Shown one piece after another: positions 14,609 to 22,191 of a stretch of 22,488 bases of DNA. The notes below the pieces were generated by a model that had not been told where the DNA came from, made no database searches, and was given only the letters and a program-made list of their open reading frames with translations. The DNA is taken from contig CAZRWH010000024.1 of the NCBI GenBank assembly GCA_964603905.1, forward strand, positions 1 to 22,488. The letters are read 5' to 3'. Positions within the stretch are counted from its first letter, which is position 1, and the number at the start of each line of letters is the position of its first letter. This DNA is from CAZRWH01 sp964603905. Its GTDB lineage: Bacteria > Patescibacteriota > Gracilibacteria > UBA1369 > UBA12470. Position numbers and translations under genes: made by a program.

Positions 14609-14763
14609 NNNNNNNNNNNNNNNNNNNNNNNNNNNNNNNNNNNNNNNNNNNNNNNNNNNNNNNNNNNNNNNNNNNNNNNNNNNNNNNNNNNNNNNNNNNN
14701 NNNNNNNNGAACGTCAGGAGCACCGTGTTTAACTACGAGTTGGAGTATTGGTTGTAAGATAGT
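14554..14763. other. False gap: 55-bp identical contig ends around 100 N
   Basis: Positions 14554-14608 and 14709-14763 are identical over all 55 bases, and 100 N lie between (14609-14708). An exact 55-base overlap is what de Bruijn-graph assemblers with k=55 leave at contig ends. The real sequence therefore probably has one copy and no gap. Confidence 0.9.
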
Positions 14764-14842
14764 CAGTAGGATTTAAGATCTAGTCAGTAGCAATAGATAT
14801 CAATAGTCATACTTAATACATAATACTTGATACCTAATACTG
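14759..14842. repeat. Long 7-bp-period tract upstream of pilT
   Basis: Twelve consecutive 7-base units can be read in one register, from ATAGTCA (14759) through CTAGTCA (14780). They become a clear RATACNT run: CATACTT (14808), AATACAT, AATACTT, GATACCT, AATACTG (to 14842). It occupies the pilT leader and reaches the presumed start codon. Confidence 0.78.
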
Positions 14843-14858
14843 ATTTTTCTATCTGTTA

Positions 14859-14887
14859 ATTATACCATTTTTTTAGTCGAGAGTCGA
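14859..14887 (-). promoter_or_regulatory. Extended -10 promoter upstream of pilT, -35 within a heptamer array
   Basis: Minus-strand TCGACT (14882-14887), 17 bases, TATAAT (14859-14864) preceded by TGG. It is nearly a duplicate of the promoter at 5416-5444, including the CTAAAA spacer start. The leader to pilT would be about 85 bases and contains the RATACNT array. Confidence 0.72.
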
Positions 14888-14923
14888 GAGACGAATTAGA
14901 CTTAAGACTTAAGACGTATGACA
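14875..14923. repeat. 7-bp-period array, AGTCGAG grading into TAAGACT
   Basis: Seven units: AGTCGAG, AGTCGAG, AGACGAA, TTAGACT, TAAGACT, TAAGACG, TATGACA (14875-14923). The core word changes along the array while the 7-base register is kept. Confidence 0.85.
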
Positions 14924-14976
14924 TCAGAGTTATATAGTTTGTAATAATGCAAATTGCTCCTTGCTGACTGCCAACT

Positions 14977-15006
14977 AAAAAAGCCCCGACACTTCCGCAT
15001 CGAGGC
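14977..15006 (-). terminator. Rho-independent terminator after the gene at 15023-15421
   Basis: On the minus strand GCCTCGA (15000-15006) pairs with TCGGGGC (14983-14989), with one mismatch and a 10-base loop, followed by T6 (14977-14982). It lies 16 bases after the stop of the preceding gene. Confidence 0.85.
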
Positions 15007-15022
15007 CTTTTCCTAACAATCT

Positions 15023-15421
15023 CTAAATCCTACCAAGCTCCTCAGCCCTCAAAGCAACAAAGACACCCAAGAGTACATACACTTCTTCAGGTTCGATAGA
15101 TTGCCAGTGACACAAAGCTCTAACGTGATCCGAGTCCCTACCAATAACCTGTTCAAGAGGACCTGCCAATTTACAAGCAACCATATCGCGCTGCATCAAT
15201 TCAGGCTTACCATCTGGAAAAGCTTCTTGAACTAACTGCTCAACATACATATCAAGAAATGCAACAAGCCCATAAACATCCAATTTTTCATACCCTTTTG
15301 GACTCAAATTCAACCAACGTCCAGCACCAGTTACCATACCAGCATTAGAAAGCACATAAAGTCTCTGAGTCATATCCGCTCTTGCCTCAAGATCAGCGTT
15401 AGATAAGTCAGGTGTTTCCAT
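15023..15421 (-). CDS. Hypothetical protein, 132 residues
   Basis: This soluble protein begins METPDLSNADLEARADMTQR. It contains 'LDVYGLVAFLDMYVEQLVQEAFPDG' and a C-terminal 'PEEVYVLLGVFVALRAEELGRI', suggesting a small all-helical fold. The ATG at 15421 is chosen because the longer frame up to 15517 translates through the groEL terminator hairpin. It is bounded by the groEL terminator upstream and its own terminator downstream, so it is probably an independent unit. I do not recognise the family. Confidence 0.72.
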   Translation of the reverse strand: METPDLSNADLEARADMTQRLYVLSNAGMVTGAGRWLNLSPKGYEKLDVYGLVAFLDMYVEQLVQEAFPDGKPELMQRDMVACKLAGPLEQVIGRDSDHVRALCHWQSIEPEEVYVLLGVFVALRAEELGRI

Positions 15422-15477
15422 AATAAAATTGATTAATAAACAGGAAGGCAATATAACATAACTCCTCACAAACACGC

Positions 15478-15509
15478 AAAAAACTCCCCCACCATCTCTG
15501 GCAGAGGAG
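15478..15509 (-). terminator. Rho-independent terminator after groEL
   Basis: On the minus strand CTCCTCTGCCA (15499-15509) pairs imperfectly with TGGTGGGGGAG (15484-15494) around a 4-base loop, followed by T6 (15478-15483). It lies 24 bases downstream of the groEL stop. Confidence 0.75.
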
Positions 15510-15533
15510 CTTTTCAAACAGACAATCTTTTTA

Positions 15534-17171
15534 TCACATCATCCCCATACCTGGCATTCCACCAGGCATTCCACCTGCAGCAGGAACATCATCGTCCTTC
15601 TTTGGAATATCTGTTACAGCACCTTCCATTGTCAGGAAAATAGCAGCAAGAGAAGCTGCGTTCTCAAGTGCTGAGCGAGTAACTTTTTTTGGATCGATAA
15701 TTCCAACTTTCATCATATCAACCATCTCATCAGCAGCAGCGTCGTAACCTTCTCCAGACTTAGCGTTGCGAACTTGGTCTACAACAACGTCACCCTTCTT
15801 ACCTGCATTTTGAGCAATCTGCCAAACAGGAGATTCCAGAGCTTTTCGAACGATGTGCATACCTGTAACCTCATCAGTATCACCTTCAACCTTATCAAGA
15901 ACTGTAGCAGCTTGCAGAAGTGCAACACCTCCACCTGCAACAACACCTTCTTCAACAGCAGCTTTTGTAGCTGATAGAGCGTCTTCGATGCGGTGTTTCT
16001 TTTCCTTTAGTTCAACTTCAGTTGCAGCACCAACTTTGATAACTCCAACTCCACCTGTTAGCTTAGCTAGCCTTTCAGCAAGTTTTTCTTTGTCGAAGTC
16101 ACTCTTAGTATGATCCAAAGCAACCTTGATCTCGTTTACGCGTGCTTCGATTTCATTCTTGTCACCTTTACCGTCAACAACCGTTGTGTGATCTTTGTCA
16201 GAAATAACTTTTCGAGCTTCTCCAAGATCTCCAAGGCTTGCGTTTTCAAGTTTTAGACCAATCTCTTCAGAAATAACTTTTCCTCCTGTTAGAGCAGCAA
16301 TATCTTTGAGGATCTCTTTACGACGATCTCCAAAAGCAGGAGCTTTGATAGCAAGAACATTAAAAGTTCCACGAAGCTTGTTCACAACAAGTGTTGCAAG
16401 TGCTTCACCATCGATATCTTCAGCAATAATTACAAGCTCTTTCTTTCCACTTTGAGCAACCTGCTCAAGAAGAGGAAGAAGCTCTTGTACAGAAGTAACT
16501 TTCTTGTCAGTAACAAGAATTTTTACATCTTCATAAACAGCCTTCATAGAAGAAGGATCAGTAATCATATAAGGAGAAATGTATCCATTATCGAACTGCA
16601 TCCCCTCTACAACTTCTTTATCTAGACCAAAAGTTTGAGACTCTTCAACAGTGATCACACCTTCGTGACCAACAGTTTCCATAACCTCAGCGATAAGACG
16701 TCCAACTTCAGGATCTTGAGCAGAGATTGTAGCAACCTGCGCGATCTCCTCCTTGGTTGTAATATCTTTTTTAACAGTTTCAAGGTGTGCAACAACCTTT
16801 TCAACAGCTTTCTTAATTCCGCCCTTCAAAACCATTGGATTCGCACCTGCAGTTAGGTTACGAACACCTTCAGAAATAAGAGCGTAAGCAAGAACTGTAG
16901 CAGTTGTTGTACCATCACCAGCAATATCGTTGGTTTTTGTAGCAACCTCTTTTACTAGTTGAACTCCCATGTTTTCATAAACATCTTCAAGTTCGATTTC
17001 CTTTGCGATTGTCACTCCATCATTTGTAATTGTTGGAGCACCGTATTTTTTGTCCAAAGCCACATTACGACCTTTTGGCCCCATTGTGATACGGACAGCA
17101 TCTGAGAGCTTTCGTACACCCTCTAGAAGTTTTTGACGAGCATCGTCACTGTAAGCGATTTGTTTTGCCAT
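15534..17171 (-). CDS. groEL: 60-kDa chaperonin GroEL
   Basis: GroEL forms the double-ring ATP-dependent folding chamber. The protein is 545 residues, a standard length, starting MAKQIAYSDDARQKLLEGV. The ATP-site motif GDGTTT is at 85-90 and 'VEEGVVAGGGVALL' is in the C-terminal equatorial domain. The tail ends GGMPGGMPGMGMM, the usual flexible GGM repeat. It lies downstream of groES with 73 bases between, which hold a heptamer array and an A/T-rich leader without a Shine-Dalgarno sequence. It is expressed from the CIRCE-controlled groES promoter. Confidence 0.98.
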   Translation of the reverse strand: MAKQIAYSDDARQKLLEGVRKLSDAVRITMGPKGRNVALDKKYGAPTITNDGVTIAKEIELEDVYENMGVQLVKEVATKTNDIAGDGTTTATVLAYALISEGVRNLTAGANPMVLKGGIKKAVEKVVAHLETVKKDITTKEEIAQVATISAQDPEVGRLIAEVMETVGHEGVITVEESQTFGLDKEVVEGMQFDNGYISPYMITDPSSMKAVYEDVKILVTDKKVTSVQELLPLLEQVAQSGKKELVIIAEDIDGEALATLVVNKLRGTFNVLAIKAPAFGDRRKEILKDIAALTGGKVISEEIGLKLENASLGDLGEARKVISDKDHTTVVDGKGDKNEIEARVNEIKVALDHTKSDFDKEKLAERLAKLTGGVGVIKVGAATEVELKEKKHRIEDALSATKAAVEEGVVAGGGVALLQAATVLDKVEGDTDEVTGMHIVRKALESPVWQIAQNAGKKGDVVVDQVRNAKSGEGYDAAADEMVDMMKVGIIDPKKVTRSALENAASLAAIFLTMEGAVTDIPKKDDDVPAAGGMPGGMPGMGMM

Positions 17172-17216
17172 GAGATTAGAATTTTAGAGTTTTAAAAATT
17201 TTAAAATTTGCTTTCA

Positions 17217-17251
17217 CATAAGTCATAAGTCTTTTGTCATATGTCTAAGAG
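17217..17251. repeat. 7-bp-period array, CATAAGT core, between groES and groEL
   Basis: Units CATAAGT, CATAAGT, CTTTTGT, CATATGT, CTAAGAG. The last unit begins with the groES stop codon (CTA on this strand, 17245-17247). The array lies inside the groESL transcript. Confidence 0.83.
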
Positions 17252-17535
17252 ACGATAGCTAGAACACTATCCTCGTTTAGGATCAAAAGCTCTTCACCTT
17301 CAACTTTCACTTCTGTTGGACCATATTTAGTGAAAAGAACTTTGTCTCCGACTTTGACCTCCATTGGAACACGGTTCCCTTTGTCATCAAGACGACCAGG
17401 ACCTACCGCAACAACCTCCCCTTCTGCAGGTTTTTCTTTCGCAGTATCAGGAAGAACAATACCTGAAGCTGTAACTTCTTCTTGCTTGATTCGCTTAACA
17501 ACAACGCGATCTGCAAGTGGCTGCAATTTTGCCAT
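17245..17535 (-). CDS. groES: 10-kDa co-chaperonin GroES
   Basis: The 96-residue protein starts MAKLQPLADRVVVKRIKQEE. It contains the mobile loop 'TASGIVLPDTAKEKP' and the 'EGEVVAVGPGRLDDKGNRVP' and 'VGDKVLFTKYGPTEVKVEGEELLIL' segments of the family. The in-frame ATG at 17571 is rejected because it lies within the CIRCE operator and downstream promoter region. The gene leads the groES-groEL operon. Confidence 0.97.
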   Translation of the reverse strand: MAKLQPLADRVVVKRIKQEEVTASGIVLPDTAKEKPAEGEVVAVGPGRLDDKGNRVPMEVKVGDKVLFTKYGPTEVKVEGEELLILNEDSVLAIVS

Positions 17536-17560
17536 ATTTGTGTGAGTTAAAAGATTAATT

Positions 17561-17587
17561 TTAGCACTCATAAAAGCGCGGTGCTAA
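17561..17587 (-). promoter_or_regulatory. CIRCE-like operator for HrcA upstream of groES
   Basis: TTAGCACTC (17561-17569), nine bases, CGGTGCTAA (17579-17587). The consensus CIRCE is TTAGCACTC-N9-GAGTGCTAA; one arm is perfect and the other matches 7 of 9. It lies directly downstream of the -10, in the leader, the usual place for HrcA repression. Confidence 0.92.
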
Positions 17588-17615
17588 TTCTATTCAACAG
17601 AACCCCAATCGTCAA
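17587..17615 (-). promoter_or_regulatory. groESL promoter
   Basis: Minus-strand TTGACG (17610-17615), 17-base spacer, TAGAAT (17587-17592). The -10 abuts the CIRCE element. Confidence 0.85.
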
Positions 17616-17618
17616 TAC

Positions 17619-17647
17619 AAAAAGAGACGGAGTAACGCCCGCCTCTC
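17619..17647 (-). terminator. Terminator after rny
   Basis: On the minus strand GAGAGGCGG pairs with CCGTCTC (2-base bulge, 8-base loop) and is followed by T5 (17619-17623). It separates rny from the groESL promoter. Confidence 0.72.
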
Positions 17648-17656
17648 AAAATTACA

Positions 17657-17691
17657 TCACTGTCCACTGTCCACTGTTCACTAATCACTAT
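17657..17691. repeat. 7-bp-period array, YCACTRN core, capping rny
   Basis: Units TCACTGT, CCACTGT, CCACTGT, TCACTAA, TCACTAT. The last unit contains the rny stop (17688-17690), and the coding strand reads TAG-TGA in frame. Positions 17664-17690 equal 2859-2885. Confidence 0.9.
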
Positions 17692-19214
17692 TCCGCAAAC
17701 GCCTCTTCACGCCTCTCCCTAAGAACCTCAACCTTGATCTGACCAGGATACTTAAGGTCACGTTCGATAGTTTTCGCAATATCGTGAGAAATCTTAATAG
17801 CTTGAAGATCATCAACCTTGTCTGGGTCAACAAAGATACGAACTTCACGTCCAGCTTGAATAGCGTAAGACTTCTTAACCCCTTCAAAAGAGTTAGCAAC
17901 ATTCTCTATTTCATCTAGACGTTTCAAGAAGTTATCAAGGTTATCTTTGTCAGCTCCAGGACGAGAAACAGAAATCAAGTTAGCCGCTTGAACAATCTTA
18001 GCTTCTAGAGTCTCGGCTTCAACATCACCTTCATGAGCTTCTACACAGTGAATAACTGCATCTGAAACCCCGAATTTCTTCAAGATATCTCTACCAATAA
18101 TCGCGTGCTTACCTTGAATCTCGTGATCAACAGCTTTTCCAATATCATGCAAAAGTCCAGCTCGACGACAAACATTAGCGTCAGCACCAAGTTCCGCAGC
18201 CATGTGGCCAGCAAGGAAAGCAACCTCCATAGAGTGCTTAAGAACATTTTGCCCATAACTGATTCGGAACTTAAGACGTCCAAGGATCTTAATAAGACTT
18301 GTTGGTAATCCAACCACACCTGTTTCTACAGCTGCTCTTTCTCCAAGTTCCTTGATTAGAATATTCACCTCTTCTTTCACCCTCTTCACCATCTCCTCAA
18401 TACGAGCAGGATGAATACGTCCATCTTCTACAAGACGTTCTAGAGCAACTTTCGCGATGTATCTTCTAACAAGATCAAATCCGCTAATAACAATCGAACC
18501 TGGTGTGTCATCAACAATCACATCAACACCCGTAATTTGCTCGAAAGCGTTGATATTCCGTCCTTCACGACCAATAATTCTACCTTTCATCTCATCGTTC
18601 GGTAGAGAAACGATTGTAGCTGTCGATTCAACCGCAGTATCAGCTGCATACTTCTGAATAGCTTCAGCGATAATGTGTTTAGCGCGAGTATCAGCTTCCT
18701 CCTTCATATTCGCCTCAAGTTTTTTAACATGCTCAACGATCTCTTCCTTAGACTCTTCCTCAACTTTTTTAAGAAGTAGTTGTCTAGCGTCTTCTTTAGA
18801 AAGCTTAGCTACTTCCTCAAGTTGACCTTTTTGTTGTTCGTAAATAGCTTGAACATCAAGTTTAAGCTGTTTAACAGATTGAACTTTTGTTTCCAAATCC
18901 TCCTTAAGCTTCTCAGCAGATTCCATCTTGTGATCAAGATTTTCTTCTTTCTTAACAAGCCTCTCCTCTACCTGTTGAAGCTTCATTCTTTTTGCACGCT
19001 CTTCTTTCTTAGCTTCTTCCTGAATCTTCAAAGATTCGTTCCTAGCCTCAAACAAAATTTCTTTTGCCTTGCTATCGGCATCTCTAAGAACACGTTTTTT
19101 CTCCTCCTCAGCCTTAAACTCCTCAGTTTTCTTCTGAGAATTCCTTACCGCGAACCCGATTCCTCCTCCAACAGCAAGCCCTACAAGGACTAATAACAAT
19201 GTTGTTGCACTCAT
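17688..19214 (-). CDS. rny: Ribonuclease Y
   Basis: RNase Y is a membrane-bound endoribonuclease that starts mRNA decay. With the ATG at 19214 the protein has 508 residues: an N-terminal membrane helix with glycines (about 4-22), a long charged coiled coil (about 27-195), a KH domain with GRIIGREGRN (211-220), and an HD domain with 'AGLLHDIGK' (metal-binding H356 and D357). The longer frame up to 19256 (MSVLIWKVITFQLI) is rejected because the family begins just before the membrane helix. The stop lies inside a heptamer array and a terminator follows at 17619-17647. Confidence 0.96.
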   Translation of the reverse strand: MSATTLLLVLVGLAVGGGIGFAVRNSQKKTEEFKAEEEKKRVLRDADSKAKEILFEARNESLKIQEEAKKEERAKRMKLQQVEERLVKKEENLDHKMESAEKLKEDLETKVQSVKQLKLDVQAIYEQQKGQLEEVAKLSKEDARQLLLKKVEEESKEEIVEHVKKLEANMKEEADTRAKHIIAEAIQKYAADTAVESTATIVSLPNDEMKGRIIGREGRNINAFEQITGVDVIVDDTPGSIVISGFDLVRRYIAKVALERLVEDGRIHPARIEEMVKRVKEEVNILIKELGERAAVETGVVGLPTSLIKILGRLKFRISYGQNVLKHSMEVAFLAGHMAAELGADANVCRRAGLLHDIGKAVDHEIQGKHAIIGRDILKKFGVSDAVIHCVEAHEGDVEAETLEAKIVQAANLISVSRPGADKDNLDNFLKRLDEIENVANSFEGVKKSYAIQAGREVRIFVDPDKVDDLQAIKISHDIAKTIERDLKYPGQIKVEVLRERREEAFAE

Positions 19215-19335
19215 GATTAATTGAAAGGTTATTACCTTCCAGATCAAAACAGACAATCAATTTACCTATTTTATCAATTCGGACCTCACTAAATTTTTAG
19301 ATTTTGTTTCAATTAACGGATTGATAGTAGAAACG

Positions 19336-19369
19336 CTTCTGCAAATGCCTTCGCAAATGCTTGTGCATC
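19336..19369. repeat. Short imperfect tandem repeat between rny and the next gene
   Basis: GCAAATGC occurs at 19341-19348 and 19353-19360, preceded by CTTCT or CTTC, and a third degenerate copy TTGTGCATC follows. The rest of the 312-base gene-free stretch (19215-19526) holds the rny leader and the promoter at 19467-19496; I see no RNA gene in it. Confidence 0.55.
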
Positions 19370-19466
19370 ATTATTCTAATTAAAAGGCTCTAAATTCGTC
19401 TGGATCTGAAAGTTTAAATATAAAACTACAAACGCAATCTACCTGAATAATTACTCTTATGTCAAT

Positions 19467-19496
19467 TTGACTTGATAACATAAATAAAACTATGAT
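19467..19496 (+). promoter_or_regulatory. Promoter of the 867-residue membrane protein gene
   Basis: TTGACT (19467-19472), 18-base spacer, TATGAT (19491-19496), about 30 bases before the ATG. The short palindrome GTCAA-T-TTGAC (19461-19471) overlaps the -35 and could be an operator. Confidence 0.6.
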
Positions 19497-19526
19497 TGCC
19501 CCCGATCACTACATAAAAACAGAAAC

Positions 19527-22130
19527 ATGATTTCACAGATAATAAAAAATGTAATTGCAATATCGTGGATAGGTGCCGTGATATTCTTTTATTTAAAACA
19601 CAACGACTACGTCACAAACAGCCTGACCAGCATTTGGGACTATTGGACAGTGTATCTAATAATAATGATCTCATCAGGAGGAATGTACCTGTTATACAAG
19701 TGGTTCACGACACAGAAAAAAACTTTCAAACTAGTAATCACATTCCCAAAAATAGTCATTGGAATACTACTGATGATCCTAATTTCAGGTAATGCGGTTT
19801 TTATAGCGAACTCCCCTTCTTACTATGAAGGATCAAACCTATTTTATGTACCAAATGAAGACATAGGAGGCGGATACATTCACGAAATAGACGACCTAAG
19901 CACATTAACAGGAAACGAAACACTAGTTGTTGGAGACGGAACAGCTTTCCAGGGAACAGCATGGGGGCTCGACATGATCGTGCCTCAACAGTTCCATAAC
20001 AGATTCCAAACACCAACTTTCTGGCAAATACAAACCGGCCTGATGCAAAAAAGCATAGGACTCTTGCTTATACTCAGCTTAATAACACTAACCGCAACAT
20101 CAGTAGGATTTACACTCATAAGTCTCTTTTTCAAAGACTACAAAAAAGATGAAGACAATACGTTTATAGCGTTCGGAACAGGTTTGCTAGCCATAATAAC
20201 AACATGCTTCATGCTAGCCGCCTTAAGCTTCCTCAACGTATGGACAGCCTGGGGCGCTTTTGTACTACTAATAGGAATTTTTCACAAAAACTTCATCGAA
20301 ATAATCAAGAAAATCCTCAAATTACGAATCGAATTAGAATCCAAATATCTCAGCCTAACCAACCTGGTTCTATTCATTCTTGGAATCGTAATAACAGCAA
20401 ATTTCATAGACAACATATCTGCAACACCTCGAGGATGGGATGGCATGAATCAATATGTGAATATCGCCAATCAAATAAGCGAAACCGGCGGACTTATACA
20501 AACAGGATCAACATATTACTGGGAAATATTAACAAGCCTAGGCCTAACAATGTTCGACTGGATGACAGCAACATTGCAGCTTCATTCATTCTTCCCTGCC
20601 CTAGTTTGCTTGATAGGCCTATATATAGTCATCAAGAAATTCACAAAAAAACAGACAGCATTAATAGTAGCTTCCGTTCTGTATTTATCACCAATGTTCG
20701 AATTTCACGGCGTTGAAGAGAACAAAGTAGACCTCGGGAACCTAGCAATCAGCATCATTGCATTCCTAAGCATCTACAAAGGTGCAAAAGCTGAAACCAA
20801 GAAAGAAAAACTGGGTTATTTTGCACTTGGAGGCCTAATGGCAGGATTCACACTGGGAATTAAATTAACAAGCCTGCTTCTAATATTCGCACTTCTGGTA
20901 TTCATACTTCACCATAAATTTGGAAAAACAGGCCTAGTATCGGGATTAATTCTTGGAACAGGGGCATTTGCTTTGGCCAATTCAATAAATATCGGAACCG
21001 CAACAGAAATAGCAAGCTCCGTACAAACCGCAACAGGAGTGACACTAATACTGATTTCTATCGCTATATTGGGAGTAAAAATATTTAAAGAGAAAGGCCA
21101 CAAAGCTCTTATATACCCTCTTGTATTCATAATATTTGCAGTAGCTGCATTCTCTCCTTGGGCAATCAAAAACGTAATTGAAACAGGAGAGTTAAACAGC
21201 AGATCAATACTATCCGGACTAAACGCACAACCGAAAATAAATCATGAATACCTAGAAACCCAATACGACATAAACCCTTCGGCATGTATAACAACAGGAA
21301 CTCACGAAGAATTAGACAGATATATAGGATACGATTCTGTATTAAAAAACTACCTAACAATGCCGTGGGACCTGACAATACACGATAGCGGTGTGTCAGG
21401 AACATATGTAGATTTTGGATGGATACCACTCGCACTTATACCTGCATTAATTCTATTCATTGGATTCAAAAAGCCTGACGAGAAATGGTGTCTAGCAATA
21501 GGGTTTGGATTAGCATACTGGCTATTTTGGGGGATGACATCTAATGGAATCATCTGGTATGGACTACCCGGTCTAATACCTGTTTTGATCATACTAGGAG
21601 GACTACTAGACAATTATGACAACAAGACAAAACTGAAATACATCGGAGTCATCACACTTAGCATATTCTTACTAACAAGCTTAACATTCCGACTCCAAAT
21701 GTTTGGAAAAAGCAGCCTGCTACTTTACGCATCAAACACGATAACTGAAGAGCAAGCAGAAGCAGCAATATTTCCTTTTGGGAACGACGTCAGAGAAGCC
21801 CTAGAACAAGACACAGGATTAATATGGAAAATAGGAACAGCCCTCAGTTATTTCATAGAAGACAACTTTGAACGAACATTCAATGACCAGTACATGGATG
21901 ACTTCACCTGTATATATCAAGACCAAAACCCAGAGCTAATGACAAAAATGCTTCAAGATCTCGGCTTTCAATACATTATATTTGACCAATATACTTACAC
22001 CCTTAGCCCCGACCCAGAAGGAACTCTTTGGAACAAGTATATGATTACACAAGATTACATCTACAACTATACAGACCCTGTAATTATCGACTATTTCAAT
22101 GGAAGACATCTGTTCAAGCTTAGAAATTAG
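19527..22130 (+). CDS. Large polytopic membrane protein, GT-C glycosyltransferase-like
   Basis: The 867-residue protein has a dozen or more hydrophobic membrane segments. The extracytoplasmic loop 'ATPRGWDGMNQYVNIANQISETGG' (roughly residues 300-323) resembles the acidic first loop of GT-C glycosyltransferases, which use polyprenyl-phosphate sugars on the outer face of the membrane. The C-terminal part (about 735-867) is soluble and contains 'LGFQYIIFDQYTYTL', often seen at the end of such proteins. A GT-C role in surface glycan or protein glycosylation is an inference without a substrate. It has its own promoter and its stop TAG begins a heptamer array. Confidence 0.8.
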   Translation: MISQIIKNVIAISWIGAVIFFYLKHNDYVTNSLTSIWDYWTVYLIIMISSGGMYLLYKWFTTQKKTFKLVITFPKIVIGILLMILISGNAVFIANSPSYYEGSNLFYVPNEDIGGGYIHEIDDLSTLTGNETLVVGDGTAFQGTAWGLDMIVPQQFHNRFQTPTFWQIQTGLMQKSIGLLLILSLITLTATSVGFTLISLFFKDYKKDEDNTFIAFGTGLLAIITTCFMLAALSFLNVWTAWGAFVLLIGIFHKNFIEIIKKILKLRIELESKYLSLTNLVLFILGIVITANFIDNISATPRGWDGMNQYVNIANQISETGGLIQTGSTYYWEILTSLGLTMFDWMTATLQLHSFFPALVCLIGLYIVIKKFTKKQTALIVASVLYLSPMFEFHGVEENKVDLGNLAISIIAFLSIYKGAKAETKKEKLGYFALGGLMAGFTLGIKLTSLLLIFALLVFILHHKFGKTGLVSGLILGTGAFALANSINIGTATEIASSVQTATGVTLILISIAILGVKIFKEKGHKALIYPLVFIIFAVAAFSPWAIKNVIETGELNSRSILSGLNAQPKINHEYLETQYDINPSACITTGTHEELDRYIGYDSVLKNYLTMPWDLTIHDSGVSGTYVDFGWIPLALIPALILFIGFKKPDEKWCLAIGFGLAYWLFWGMTSNGIIWYGLPGLIPVLIILGGLLDNYDNKTKLKYIGVITLSIFLLTSLTFRLQMFGKSSLLLYASNTITEEQAEAAIFPFGNDVREALEQDTGLIWKIGTALSYFIEDNFERTFNDQYMDDFTCIYQDQNPELMTKMLQDLGFQYIIFDQYTYTLSPDPEGTLWNKYMITQDYIYNYTDPVIIDYFNGRHLFKLRN

Positions 22131-22183
22131 GTTATAGATTACAGACAATAGATCACAGATTACAGATTACAGATGACAGAGTA
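22128..22183. repeat. 7-bp-period array, YAGATNA core, eight units
   Basis: Units TAGGTTA, TAGATTA, CAGACAA, TAGATCA, CAGATTA, CAGATTA, CAGATGA, CAGAGTA. The first three bases are the stop codon of the preceding gene. A perfect TATAAT (22186-22191) follows two bases after the last unit. Confidence 0.9.
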
Positions 22184-22185
22184 CT

Positions 22186-22191
22186 TATAAT
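22186..22191 (+). promoter_or_regulatory. Possible -10 element before the structured region
   Basis: A perfect TATAAT directly after the heptamer array, with no convincing -35 at 16-18 bases. If used, it would start a transcript near 22198 that covers the pseudoknot domain. Confidence 0.3.

Noticed and set aside
15422..15517. A 32-residue upstream extension of the gene at 15023-15421
   Set aside because: It translates the groEL terminator hairpin and T-run.
17536..17571. A longer GroES with MSAKINLLTHTN at the start
   Set aside because: The extra codons lie in the CIRCE operator and the leader; the family starts at MAKLQPLADRV.
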